DNA from: CALCKU01 sp964607445
GTDB taxonomy: Bacteria > Pseudomonadota > Alphaproteobacteria > Caulobacterales > Maricaulaceae
Direction: 5' to 3'
Assembly (NCBI GenBank): GCA_964607445.1
Contig: CAZSKN010000001.1
Location: 124,001 to 188,000, forward strand
DNA: 64,000 nucleotides
Shown: piece after piece, positions 33,366 to 41,836 of the stretch
How the letters are laid out: the number at the start of each line of letters is the position of its first letter
Position numbering within the stretch: position 1 is the first letter of the stretch
Notes under the pieces: generated by a model
Told to the model about the DNA's origin: nothing
The model's database searches: none
The model's input: only the letters and a program-made list of their open reading frames with translations
Translations under genes and position numbers: made by a program

Positions 33366-34339
33366 CTATTAGAATTTCAGTCAAATCCTCCGTCTATATT
33401 ACGGTTTGGGTCCTGCTAAGTGCCTGCGCTTCCGGACCGGCACGCCATAATGGGCTGGCCGGATTGATAGATCCCCTCCCCAGTTCTCAGCTTCGGGAAC
33501 AAAAGGACATTTTAAAACCGTTAGACATTAAGCCCGTTCTTATATCGAGCGTGGACACATTTGATGTCTCTGCAATGATGGAGCGCGCCCATGTCGCCTA
33601 TAGGCAGGAAGACTATACGCTCAGTGCCAAATATTATCAGCAGGTCTGGATTCGCCAACCAGAGAATATTAAGGCCCGCATCGGATTAGGAAATGCAGCC
33701 CTTGCCCTGGGTCAAGGCGGGGTCGCTTATGAACTGTTTTCCAATATAGATTTACAAACTCTATCCGAACCCCAGCGCACACAGTTGTTTTCAGGGTGGG
33801 TACTGTCTGAAATCATGACGCGACAAACCGTGGATACAGAAGTCCGCCTAAACGCAGCTCTAGAACGTACTCAGGACGATCCGCGTCTATGGAATGCCCT
33901 AGGCCATGAATTAGATAAACAAGATAGGTGGGACGCGGCACAAAACAGCTATGTCAACGCTTTGGCAACAGGACGTGCGCATTCGGCCATTGTCAATAAT
34001 ATTGGCATGTCATTATTACTTCAAGATCGTCGGCAAGCCGCTTTAGAAAAATTTGAGCAAGCCCTGATCATGAACCCGCGCCAAACCCGATATGATAATA
34101 ATAGACGCCTAACACTGGCTTTAATGGAACGATATCCAGAGGCACTTCGGTCTATAGACGACAAGCGGGCTGCGCAGATTTTTAATGATGCCGGATATAT
34201 TGCCATGCAGCAAAAGAAATATGCTTTGGCGCGCGGTCTCTTGACTCAAGCTGTGAATCTATCGCCAAAATATCATGTAAAAGCCAAAGCTAACCTCGAC
34301 CGCCTCGCGTCGCTCGCCTCTTCGCATTCTAGCCCGTAA
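33362..34339 (+). CDS. tadD: Tad pilotin-like TPR lipoprotein TadD
   Basis: A 325-residue predicted lipoprotein (lipobox LSAC, Cys22) with several tetratricopeptide repeats from about residue 70 onward: AHVAYRQEDYTLSAKYYQQVW, LWNALGHELDKQDRWDAAQNSYVNAL, and GMSLLLQDRRQAALEKFEQAL are the clearest. In Tad systems TadD is a pilotin for the secretin. It overlaps the end of tadC by four bases and is the last Tad gene in the window. Confidence 0.9.
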   Translation: MTIRISVKSSVYITVWVLLSACASGPARHNGLAGLIDPLPSSQLREQKDILKPLDIKPVLISSVDTFDVSAMMERAHVAYRQEDYTLSAKYYQQVWIRQPENIKARIGLGNAALALGQGGVAYELFSNIDLQTLSEPQRTQLFSGWVLSEIMTRQTVDTEVRLNAALERTQDDPRLWNALGHELDKQDRWDAAQNSYVNALATGRAHSAIVNNIGMSLLLQDRRQAALEKFEQALIMNPRQTRYDNNRRLTLALMERYPEALRSIDDKRAAQIFNDAGYIAMQQKKYALARGLLTQAVNLSPKYHVKAKANLDRLASLASSHSSP

Positions 34340-34393
34340 CTACTCTTTAAATGCGCCTTGGAACTGATTAGGCCTAGCGTAATCGTTTAAAAT

Positions 34394-34912
34394 GTGAATG
34401 ATAATAACATGACTGAATCCCTCTCTGGTTCGCCCCTTAAAACAGCTCCAGATTCGCCCCGCGTGTTATTTGTTTGCCTAGGAAATATTTGTCGCTCCCC
34501 GACCGCAGAATCTATATTTCGATCGCAGGTAAAACAGCACGGTCTTACTATCTATATAGACAGTGCCGGTACAAGTGGTTGGCATCAGGGCGAGCCCCCT
34601 GACCCGCGGTCCGTTCAAGCCGGAGAGGATCGCGGATATAGTTTTTTAGGACAAACTTCGCGCAAGGTCGAACCCAATGACTTTATCACATTTGATTATA
34701 TTTTAGCCATGGATAGCGCTAATCTGGAATCCTTGAAAAATAGCTGTCCGAAAGCGCAGCACCACAAGCTCGCGCTTTTTCTTGATTTTGCCCCGCAGCT
34801 GTCGATACGAGAAGTTCCAGACCCATATTATGGCGGTAATGATGGCTTCGCGCAGGTCATCACCTTGATAGAAACGGCTAGCCGAGGCCTTATCACCCAT
34901 TTGCAAACATAA
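34394..34912 (+). CDS. Low-molecular-weight protein tyrosine phosphatase
   Basis: A 172-residue LMW-PTP. The phosphate-binding loop VCLGNICRSPTAE (CxxxxxR-S) lies at about residues 28-40 and the general-acid segment is VPDPYYGG near residue 142. A Ser/Pro/Thr-rich N-terminal extension of about 20 residues precedes the fold. The start is uncertain: GTG 34394 or ATG 34409, neither with a good RBS. It follows the Tad operon by 54 bases; LMW phosphatases in such positions may act on tyrosine kinases or on small phosphocompounds, and no partner kinase is seen here. Confidence 0.9.
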   Translation: MNDNNMTESLSGSPLKTAPDSPRVLFVCLGNICRSPTAESIFRSQVKQHGLTIYIDSAGTSGWHQGEPPDPRSVQAGEDRGYSFLGQTSRKVEPNDFITFDYILAMDSANLESLKNSCPKAQHHKLALFLDFAPQLSIREVPDPYYGGNDGFAQVITLIETASRGLITHLQT

Positions 34913-35087
34913 CGGGCAACAGGCCCAATTTTTATATGGGTTTGATTGACACTTGTACAGTCTCGGGTGACAGTTTGGGGTGACAGGCTGGGGCGAAACG
35001 CCGTATAGACATCACCTTAAATTCCCGCTAACTGACATCAGGCGCGCTAACCGCATCAATGCAGCAATAATGCGTAAGGATGATATT

Positions 35088-36047
35088 ATGAGCACAGGTC
35101 TTGTAACCGTTTTTGGCGGCTCTGGCTTTATTGGAAAACATGTCGTACGCGCCTTGATTAAACAAGGGTACCGCGTCCGCGTCGCAATGCGTCGACCCCA
35201 TATTGGCCAAGACCTGAAAGTCATTGGCAATGTCGGACACGTTCAAATCGTTCAAGCAAATCTACGATTTGAAGACTCCGTTATACGCGCTGTAGAGGGC
35301 GCTGACGCCGTTATAAATCTTGTGGCCCTTTTATATGAAAGTGGATCCCAGTCTTTTGATAAACTGCATATAGACGGCGCCGAAACCGTGGCTAAAGCCG
35401 CGTCCGCAGCCAGTATAACAAACTTCGTGCAGGTTTCAGCGATTGGCGCCGATGTAAAGGCTAAAAGCGAATATAGTCGAACCAAAGGAGAAGGTGAGGC
35501 TCGGGTGAAAGCCCATGTCCCGACCGCCGACATTATACGTCCATCTATTGTTTTTGGCTCGGAAGACAAATTTTTCAACCGGTTTGCGGCCTTGGCCGGT
35601 GTAAGTTTGGCCTTACCCTTGATAGGGGGCGGCGAAACTAAATTCCAACCCGTTTATGTCGGCGATGTTGCAACTGCTATTGCCAAAGTCGTTCGTCAAG
35701 GCACTACGGGAACTACTTATGAATTGGGCGGACCGCGCACCTATTCTTATAAAGAACTTATGCAATTCATCCTCACAACAATAGACCGTAAACGCCTGCT
35801 CTTGCCTATCCCGTGGGCCGGCGCAAATATGCTCGGATTTATGGGTGAAATCTCGGGGGCCCTCCCATTTGTTTCACCTTTTTTGACTCGCGATCAGGTC
35901 GTGAGCCTGCAAAAAGATAATATAGTATCTGAGACCACCCAAAGCCTATCTGATCTCGGCATTATACCTGAAACCATTGAAGCCATTGTTCCGGCCTATT
36001 TGGAACGCTTTCGCAAATATGGTCAGTTTTACGAAAAACGAACATAA
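35088..36047 (+). CDS. Complex I NDUFA9-type NAD(P)-binding protein
   Basis: A 319-residue atypical short-chain dehydrogenase. The Rossmann motif GGSGFIGKHVV is at about residues 9-19, and a YSRTK segment (YxxxK) appears near residue 122. RPSIVFGSEDKFFNRFA and FQPVYVGDVATAI match the NDUFA9 / complex I 39-kDa-like family found in alphaproteobacteria, often near uppP as here. It may aid assembly of respiratory complex I. I start at ATG 35088 (MSTGLVTV) with AAGGA at 35076-35080, not at 34980, which would add 36 unconserved residues. Confidence 0.85.
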   Translation: MSTGLVTVFGGSGFIGKHVVRALIKQGYRVRVAMRRPHIGQDLKVIGNVGHVQIVQANLRFEDSVIRAVEGADAVINLVALLYESGSQSFDKLHIDGAETVAKAASAASITNFVQVSAIGADVKAKSEYSRTKGEGEARVKAHVPTADIIRPSIVFGSEDKFFNRFAALAGVSLALPLIGGGETKFQPVYVGDVATAIAKVVRQGTTGTTYELGGPRTYSYKELMQFILTTIDRKRLLLPIPWAGANMLGFMGEISGALPFVSPFLTRDQVVSLQKDNIVSETTQSLSDLGIIPETIEAIVPAYLERFRKYGQFYEKRT

Positions 36048-36124
36048 GCCGCAGTATTATTGTCAGAAGAATAAAAATAGCGTAACCTATCATTTTGCCT
36101 AATCTACCTGCCATTGGAGGATAT

Positions 36125-37075
36125 ATGACTTTACGGAAATTAATCTTAGGTACAATCCTAACAGCCACAACATTTACATTTGCCGCGTGTAGCCAAGCAA
36201 AGGATGGCGCTAAAGCTGTGACAGACAGCGGGACGCAAGCCGCGAGCCAAGCGGCCAAAACGGTCACGAATACAGCCACTACAGCCGCCAATAGCGCTAA
36301 ACTCGCTGCTGTTTTAAGTGCTCAGGATGATAAAGCTAAAGCCCGTTATACTTATCGCAATCCAGAAAAAACATTGACATTTTTTGGCATTACCCCAGGC
36401 ATGACGGTCGCCGAAGCTTTGCCGGGCGGAGGCTGGTACTCGAAAATACTTCTACCGTATCTAGGCGATGACGGCGGGTTAATCGGTATGGATTACGATT
36501 TGGATATGTGGGCCCTTTTCGGCGGTTTTGCCAATGCCGAATTTTTAGAGAAGAAAAAAGCATGGCCTACGGAATGGACGGCTAAGGCCAAAGCTTGGCC
36601 CGGCGGCGAAAACAGTAATATCACAGCTTTTGCTTTTGGTAATCGTGACGCCGCGTTAGACGGCACTGCTGATGCCGTCTTATTCATCCGCGCCATGCAT
36701 AATTTAAACCGGTTTAGCGATGAACATGATTATTTAGGCTCGGCTTTAAAAGACTCACATGCCTTACTTAAAGAGGGCGGAACGCTTGGCGTCATACAAC
36801 ATCGTGGTCCCGAAGATCATCCGGATGAGTGGGCAACTGGAAAAAATGGCTATCTCAAGCAAAGTGCCGTCATAGCTAAAGTTGAATCCGCCGGATTTAA
36901 ACTCGTAGGCACAAGTGAAATCAATGCTAATCCGCAAGATCAACCGACAACGGACGATATTGTTTGGCGCTTACCACCGTCACTAGGTACGAGCCGGGAT
37001 AATCCTGATCTACAGGCCAAATTAAAGGCTATTGGCGAGTCAGATCGCATGACCCTGAAATTTAAAAAGCTCTAG
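36125..37075 (+). CDS. Methyltransferase-fold lipoprotein (COG4798-like)
   Basis: A 316-residue protein with a lipoprotein-type signal (FTFAAC, Cys at about 22), a repetitive Ala/Thr/Lys helical linker (about 25-70), and a class I SAM-methyltransferase-like domain: TPGMTVAEALPGGGWYSKIL replaces motif I, GLIGMDYDLDMW motif II, and ADAVLFIRAMHNLNRF motif IV. It resembles the COG4798 predicted methyltransferases, several of which also carry secretion signals. SAM is not expected in the periplasm, so a non-methyltransferase role is possible. GGAGG at 36116-36120 fixes the start at 36125. A terminator follows. Confidence 0.78.
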   Translation: MTLRKLILGTILTATTFTFAACSQAKDGAKAVTDSGTQAASQAAKTVTNTATTAANSAKLAAVLSAQDDKAKARYTYRNPEKTLTFFGITPGMTVAEALPGGGWYSKILLPYLGDDGGLIGMDYDLDMWALFGGFANAEFLEKKKAWPTEWTAKAKAWPGGENSNITAFAFGNRDAALDGTADAVLFIRAMHNLNRFSDEHDYLGSALKDSHALLKEGGTLGVIQHRGPEDHPDEWATGKNGYLKQSAVIAKVESAGFKLVGTSEINANPQDQPTTDDIVWRLPPSLGTSRDNPDLQAKLKAIGESDRMTLKFKKL

Positions 37076-37097
37076 CCAGAAACATAACGCTCATTTC

Positions 37098-37131
37098 AAA
37101 CCCGCCCCTTTTTAAAGTGAGGCGGGTTTTT
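37098..37131 (+). terminator. Intrinsic terminator after the methyltransferase-like gene
   Basis: AAACCCGCC (37098-37106) pairs perfectly with GGCGGGTTT (37121-37129) across a 14-base loop, with T residues continuing to 37131. Its position also argues against ATG 37132 as the start of the next gene. Confidence 0.75.
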
Positions 37132-37155
37132 ATGACGATACAAAGGTTTAAAAAT

Positions 37156-37725
37156 ATGCGGGTTTGTGTGTTTTGCGGCTCAAGCTTTGGCAAAAACCCG
37201 CTTTATAAAACAGCCGCCCGGACCCTTGGGGCCGCGCTTGCACGCAAAGGTTTAGGTCTTGTTTACGGCGGGGCATCTGTAGGTTTAATGGGTATTGTAG
37301 CCGATGCTGCACTCGCAGAAGGCGGCGAGGTTATTGGCGTTATTCCCGAGGCTTTATCCGATTTAGAACTTAGCCATAAAGGCTTGAGCGAATTACATCT
37401 GACATCATCTATGCATGAGCGTAAAGCCATGATGGCTGATCTCTCCGATGCCTTCATCGCCCTGCCCGGAGGTATTGGGACACTTGAAGAGACTTTTGAA
37501 ATTTTGACATGGTCGCAACTGGGTATCCACAGTAAGCCCGTTGGTCTTATGAATGTTGAAAATTACTTTGACGGGCTGCAACAATTTCTGGATCACACTG
37601 TTACTGAAGGCTTTGTCAAACCTGTACATCGGCAGATACTTATTTCAGAGTCCGAGAGCGATAAATTGATTGAGCGCTTAATCGCCAGCCAGGTTCCGAA
37701 GATCAAAAAATGGATTGATCGCTAA
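37156..37725 (+). CDS. LOG-family protein (TIGR00730, cytokinin-riboside phosphoribohydrolase-like)
   Basis: A 189-residue Rossmann-fold protein of the LOG family, which releases free base from nucleoside 5'-monophosphates. VCVFCGSSFGKNP at the N-terminus, YGGASVGLMGIVADAAL, and the catalytic PGGIGTLEETFE (PGGxGTxxE) are present. I start at ATG 37156, with AAAGG at 37142-37146; the earlier in-frame starts at 37117 and 37132 lie inside the preceding terminator. Older annotations call such proteins lysine decarboxylases, which is incorrect for this family. Confidence 0.93.
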   Translation: MRVCVFCGSSFGKNPLYKTAARTLGAALARKGLGLVYGGASVGLMGIVADAALAEGGEVIGVIPEALSDLELSHKGLSELHLTSSMHERKAMMADLSDAFIALPGGIGTLEETFEILTWSQLGIHSKPVGLMNVENYFDGLQQFLDHTVTEGFVKPVHRQILISESESDKLIERLIASQVPKIKKWIDR

Positions 37726-37738
37726 CACGCGCCTAGAT

Positions 37739-38896
37739 TTATTTAGGGCCAATACGCATCCAGTCCCGGCGTGGCAAATGGTAAATCTGATCCATAATTT
37801 CGAGCTGCAAGCCAATCGGCTCGGAATGGCTGCTATTCCACATAAGCGCTACACCGGACCTTATCTCAGGATCAAATAAGACCAAAGCCCGATACCCTTC
37901 TACACCTCCCCGGTGTCCGATCACACGTCGATCTCCATAATCATAAATCCGCCATCCCAAACCATAGCGCGCATTATCCAAAGCCGTAAACTTACGACGT
38001 AAAAACCTATTTTCGCGGGGAGTTTCCACGCGCGGGGTTTGCATGGCGACACGCATATCCGAAGTTAAATTTGGCGGGGACACATCCATTTGCGCCCGCA
38101 TCCATTTCGCAAGATCTATGACGGAAGAATTGACACCCGCTGCCGCAGGTAAACGATAATAATGCGGTTTTACGCGCGAAATGGGTTGACCTGTTCGGGT
38201 GTGCGGACGCGCCCAACTTTTTGACCGCGTTAACCCTTCATAGGTTGTTGAGGCGGTTTTCATTCCAAGAGGACGAAAGAGGCGTTCGGAAACAACGGCC
38301 TTATAAGGAAGGCCTGTGACGTTTTCCGCAACTTCAGACACGCTATCAAATGCGACATTTTGATAGCTATGACAGGTGCCCGGCTCACAAATATGCGGCA
38401 AACCTTTTAGCGCACGGCGGGTCATTTTTGCTTTTTTCCCAGCTTCTATCCAATTATCATAGGCATTACGGACAATGCCAACCTGATGGGCCAATATGTT
38501 TTCAATAGTTACATCATGCTCTGAGATCGGTAATTCCAAAGACGGCGCGAAATCTTCGGCCCGAGAGCCAAGGGCCACATCCCCAGATTCTACCAAGGTT
38601 AAAATCGTCGCCGCCGCAACACCTTTGGACACAGACGCCCACCTAAACACTGTTTCAGGCGTAACCTTATCACCACTCCCCTTGACGGTCTCGCCAAAAC
38701 CCTTTGTATAGGTGATATCCCCGTTTTCAACGACGGCCACAGACAGGCCGACCATGTTACGGGTTTGCATCAAATTATGAATTCGGTTCTCAAGCGCTTG
38801 GGGGTTTACCGTCCCTGCCCATGCCGGAAAAAGAACACCAAAACTGATGAAAAGGCACATCAAAGCACTTGTAAAGACACGAGAAGACAAGAACAT
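37739..38896 (-). CDS. Serine hydrolase, beta-lactamase/class C PBP fold
   Basis: A 385-residue secreted protein with a signal peptide (about 1-27, ending FPAWAG). The active-site SxxK is SVSK in FRWASVSKGVAA at about residue 93, the second motif is YxN in CHSYQNVAFD, and HRGG near residue 340 replaces the KTG triad, as in esterase and D-aminopeptidase-type members. It is a peptidase or esterase rather than a proven beta-lactamase. It is convergent with the LOG gene, 13 bases apart. Confidence 0.9.
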   Translation of the reverse strand: MFLSSRVFTSALMCLFISFGVLFPAWAGTVNPQALENRIHNLMQTRNMVGLSVAVVENGDITYTKGFGETVKGSGDKVTPETVFRWASVSKGVAAATILTLVESGDVALGSRAEDFAPSLELPISEHDVTIENILAHQVGIVRNAYDNWIEAGKKAKMTRRALKGLPHICEPGTCHSYQNVAFDSVSEVAENVTGLPYKAVVSERLFRPLGMKTASTTYEGLTRSKSWARPHTRTGQPISRVKPHYYRLPAAAGVNSSVIDLAKWMRAQMDVSPPNLTSDMRVAMQTPRVETPRENRFLRRKFTALDNARYGLGWRIYDYGDRRVIGHRGGVEGYRALVLFDPEIRSGVALMWNSSHSEPIGLQLEIMDQIYHLPRRDWMRIGPK

Positions 38897-38983
38897 AAAT
38901 GCGCTTAAATTTGCTTGATAGAAATGTCTATAGTGAAATACATATTCACTTTATCAACCTCCAACACCATAAACTTAGGAGAC

Positions 38984-39793
38984 TTAAAAGACCCCCAATA
39001 CCCACAATAGCAAAAGAGTTCCGAGTGCAAGGCGATACACCATAAAGGGGAACATCCCGATTTTAGGGACGTATTTCATGAATATAGCAATCGTCATATA
39101 GGCGACAATAAAGGAGAGCGCCGCGACGACAAGGCCTGCCGAGAGTGTGGCTTGACCTGTCTGTCCACTGGCAAGTTTAAAAAATGCGTAAAGCCCGCTA
39201 ACCCCGATAACCGGGAGGCTCATTAACATCGAAAATCGAGCCGCCTCAATGCGGGTTAAGCCCATGGCCAAAGCGGCCGTCATAGTGATGCCAGACCGGG
39301 AAGTTCCGGGAATAAGCGCTAAAGCTTGCGCCATGCCCATACCGATAGCCCCTCGCCATGTCAGATCTTCGGTCTTGCGGCTATGAGCCCCCCAAAGATC
39401 AGCTAGCCATAAAACAACCCCGAAAACCATAAAAGCCAGAGCAATGATCAATGGTGAACGCAAAACTGTATCCAACCCGCCAAATTCAATCAAGGCGCCG
39501 AAAATCAGAACAGGCGGCGTCGCTAAAATAAGATTTAAGGCCAAAACTGAATTTACATTGAGACGTCGATGCAACAAATCAAGACATCCGCTTACCATGG
39601 CCCCAACATCTTTGCGGAAATATAACAGAACGGCGAAAAGCGTCCCGAAATGCGCCATCAGGTCAATCATCGCCCCTTGATCTTCCCATCCCAATACCTG
39701 GGCAGGTAATATCAAATGCGCCGAGCTCGAAACCGGTAGAAATTCAGTTAAACCCTGAATAAGGGCCAGAATAATAAGGTGTAACCAAGACAT
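38984..39793 (-). CDS. uppP: Undecaprenyl-diphosphatase
   Basis: A 269-residue polytopic membrane enzyme that recycles undecaprenyl pyrophosphate for cell-wall synthesis (BacA family). The catalytic region QGLTEFLPVSSSAHLIL lies at about residues 14-30 and LIPGTSRSGITMTAALAMG at about 163-181, both complete. Seven to eight hydrophobic segments are visible. The gene is transcribed alone, with an AT-rich region upstream of its start. Confidence 0.96.
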   Translation of the reverse strand: MSWLHLIILALIQGLTEFLPVSSSAHLILPAQVLGWEDQGAMIDLMAHFGTLFAVLLYFRKDVGAMVSGCLDLLHRRLNVNSVLALNLILATPPVLIFGALIEFGGLDTVLRSPLIIALAFMVFGVVLWLADLWGAHSRKTEDLTWRGAIGMGMAQALALIPGTSRSGITMTAALAMGLTRIEAARFSMLMSLPVIGVSGLYAFFKLASGQTGQATLSAGLVVAALSFIVAYMTIAIFMKYVPKIGMFPFMVYRLALGTLLLLWVLGVF

Positions 39794-40153
39794 GGGTCTG
39801 CTTAAGGTGAAATATTTACTAACTTATTAGGACAAGCCTATAATTTTATACAATCTCGCGCGGTCAATCCGTGTTTAATGTCTGAGTGTCCGAATACCAA
39901 TATATACTTCCAAATCGGAATATAGCCTAACAAACGGGAATAAAAATATTCAATATAGTTTCTTAAATTGATAAGGGTACAGTCAAAAAATAAAAATTAT
40001 TGCATTATAATCAACAAGATAAGCAGAATTATAATTTATATATTTATCCTCTTGTTGACAAATTGTCGCATCTTGATTTTTCAAATCAGACTCGGTAAAA
40101 GGCGGGCCGCGTGACACAGGTTAGACGTGGCTTTTAAGCCTAAACAATCAGGC
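39794..40153. other. AT-rich intergenic region between uppP and gltD
   Basis: About 360 bases without a convincing gene, running into the scaffold gap. It must hold the divergent uppP promoter and probably that of gltD. TTGACA occurs at 40055-40060 without a good -10 element at 17 bases. A short palindrome, GGCTTTTAAGCC (40129-40140), lies just before the gap. I see no recognisable riboswitch. Confidence 0.5.
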
Positions 40154-40253
40154 NNNNNNNNNNNNNNNNNNNNNNNNNNNNNNNNNNNNNNNNNNNNNNN
40201 NNNNNNNNNNNNNNNNNNNNNNNNNNNNNNNNNNNNNNNNNNNNNNNNNNNNN
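40154..40253. other. Scaffold gap of 100 N
   Basis: Exactly 100 N, the default size for a gap of unknown length. It lies 33 bases before the gltD start, so the gltD coding region is intact but its leader and possibly a small gene are missing. Confidence 0.99.
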
Positions 40254-40285
40254 GGCGACTGGAAAGAAGGGCGATAGGAAATATT

Positions 40286-41713
40286 ATGGCGTCAAAAATG
40301 CTACAATTTGTCGAAACCGGTCGAGATATGCCCGAAAAACGTAAGGCGAAAACCCGTAATGGTGATTTTCTGGAAATTTACGGCGATTATATTGATGCCA
40401 AAGCCAAAGAACAGGCCTCGCGGTGTTCGCAATGTGGTGTGCCTTTTTGCCAAAATCATTGCCCGCTGGAAAATAACATACCCGATTGGTTGAAATTAAC
40501 GGCTGAGGGGCGAATTGAAGAAGCTTACCGCCTGTCCAGCGCGACAAATTCCATGCCCGAAATCTGTGGCCGCATCTGCCCGCAAGACCGTCTCTGCGAA
40601 GGGTCATGTGTTATTGAGCAATCCGGTCACGGCACCGTCACAATTGGCTCGGTTGAACGGTTTTTGACCGATACGGCTTGGCAGGAAGGTTGGGTTGACC
40701 CTATTGCGCCGCGCAAAGAACGCGCGCTATCTGTCGGTATTATCGGAGCCGGGCCTGCTGGACTGGCCGCAGCCGAAGAACTTCGACACCAGGGCTGGCA
40801 GGTTACGGTCTATGATCGCCATGACCGCGCAGGTGGATTGTTAATATACGGCATTCCCAACTTCAAACTGGATAAGAAAATAGTTGAGCGCCGGACCCAA
40901 CGGTTGATTGACGGCGGGATTAAATTTGAATTGGGCGTTGATATTGGAACGGATATCAGTTTTGAAAAAATACGCGAAAAGCACCAAGCCATATTAATTG
41001 CCACAGGTGTCTATAAAGCTCGCGATCTGGAATGTCCGGGCGCAGGCGCTGAGGGTGTGAGCGCCGCTTTACCCTTTTTAATTGACAGTAACAGGCGGGG
41101 TTTGGGCGATAAAGTGACATCTGAAACCGCCAAGGATAGAGATGTTGTGGTTATCGGCGGCGGGGATACAGCCATGGATTGTGTACGCACAGCCATGCGC
41201 CAAGGTGCCAAGACGGTTACCTGCTTATACCGGCGGGATCATGCCAACATGCCCGGGTCGGCGCGCGAGACAAAAAATGCACAAGAAGAAGGTGTGATAT
41301 TTGAATGGCTTGCAGCACCCAAGGCTATTCATGATCAGGACGGAAAGATCAATTTCGTTCGCGCGGATCGTATGCGCTTGGGAACAAAAGAAGCTTCAGG
41401 GCGGGAAAGTGTTGAAGCCGTCAAAGGCGCGGAATTTAACGTAAAAGCCGATCTGGTCATTAAAGCGCTCGGCTTTACACCTGAAAATATGAAAGACCTC
41501 TCCACTGATTTAACCCTCACACGGTGGGGCACAATACGGGCCAACCCCGTCACGTTTGAAACCAATCTGCCCGGTGTATTCGCGGCGGGCGATATTGTCC
41601 GCGGGGCCTCTCTTGTCGTTTGGGCCATACGCGAAGGTCGAGACGCCGCGGCCCATATGCACACATATCTAAAGGCGTTAAGTCACGCCGATTCCAAAGT
41701 AGCCGCTGAGTAA
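40286..41713 (+). CDS. gltD: Glutamate synthase (NADPH) small subunit
   Basis: A 475-residue flavoprotein that passes electrons from NADPH to the large subunit. The N-terminal [4Fe-4S] cysteines are in CSQCGVPFCQNHCP and MPEICGRICPQDRLCEGSC. FAD binding is in GIIGAGPAGLAAAEELRHQG and NADPH binding in VVVIGGGDTAMDCVRTAMRQG. I start at ATG 40286 (MASKMLQF) with AGGAA at 40276-40280; the frame is open across the gap back to 40127, but that extension would be an artefact of the N run. gltB follows after 123 bases. Confidence 0.95.
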   Translation: MASKMLQFVETGRDMPEKRKAKTRNGDFLEIYGDYIDAKAKEQASRCSQCGVPFCQNHCPLENNIPDWLKLTAEGRIEEAYRLSSATNSMPEICGRICPQDRLCEGSCVIEQSGHGTVTIGSVERFLTDTAWQEGWVDPIAPRKERALSVGIIGAGPAGLAAAEELRHQGWQVTVYDRHDRAGGLLIYGIPNFKLDKKIVERRTQRLIDGGIKFELGVDIGTDISFEKIREKHQAILIATGVYKARDLECPGAGAEGVSAALPFLIDSNRRGLGDKVTSETAKDRDVVVIGGGDTAMDCVRTAMRQGAKTVTCLYRRDHANMPGSARETKNAQEEGVIFEWLAAPKAIHDQDGKINFVRADRMRLGTKEASGRESVEAVKGAEFNVKADLVIKALGFTPENMKDLSTDLTLTRWGTIRANPVTFETNLPGVFAAGDIVRGASLVVWAIREGRDAAAHMHTYLKALSHADSKVAAE

Positions 41714-41836
41714 TTATGCTCCAATTGATTGGAAAATACTTGAACAGCAATAATATTTTTAAAATTGAGACACCCGCATATCCAGATGACTGTCATCGCA
41801 CAGATTGTCCGAAATGGAGCGGAATAGGACGAAACC

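Noticed and set aside
34966..34992. Imperfect GTGACAG-type tandem repeat before the NDUFA9-like gene
   Set aside because: Only two short imperfect copies; not distinguishable from chance.
40127..40285. N-terminal extension of gltD across the gap
   Set aside because: The frame is open only because N codons are not stops; ATG 40286 has an RBS and matches the family start.
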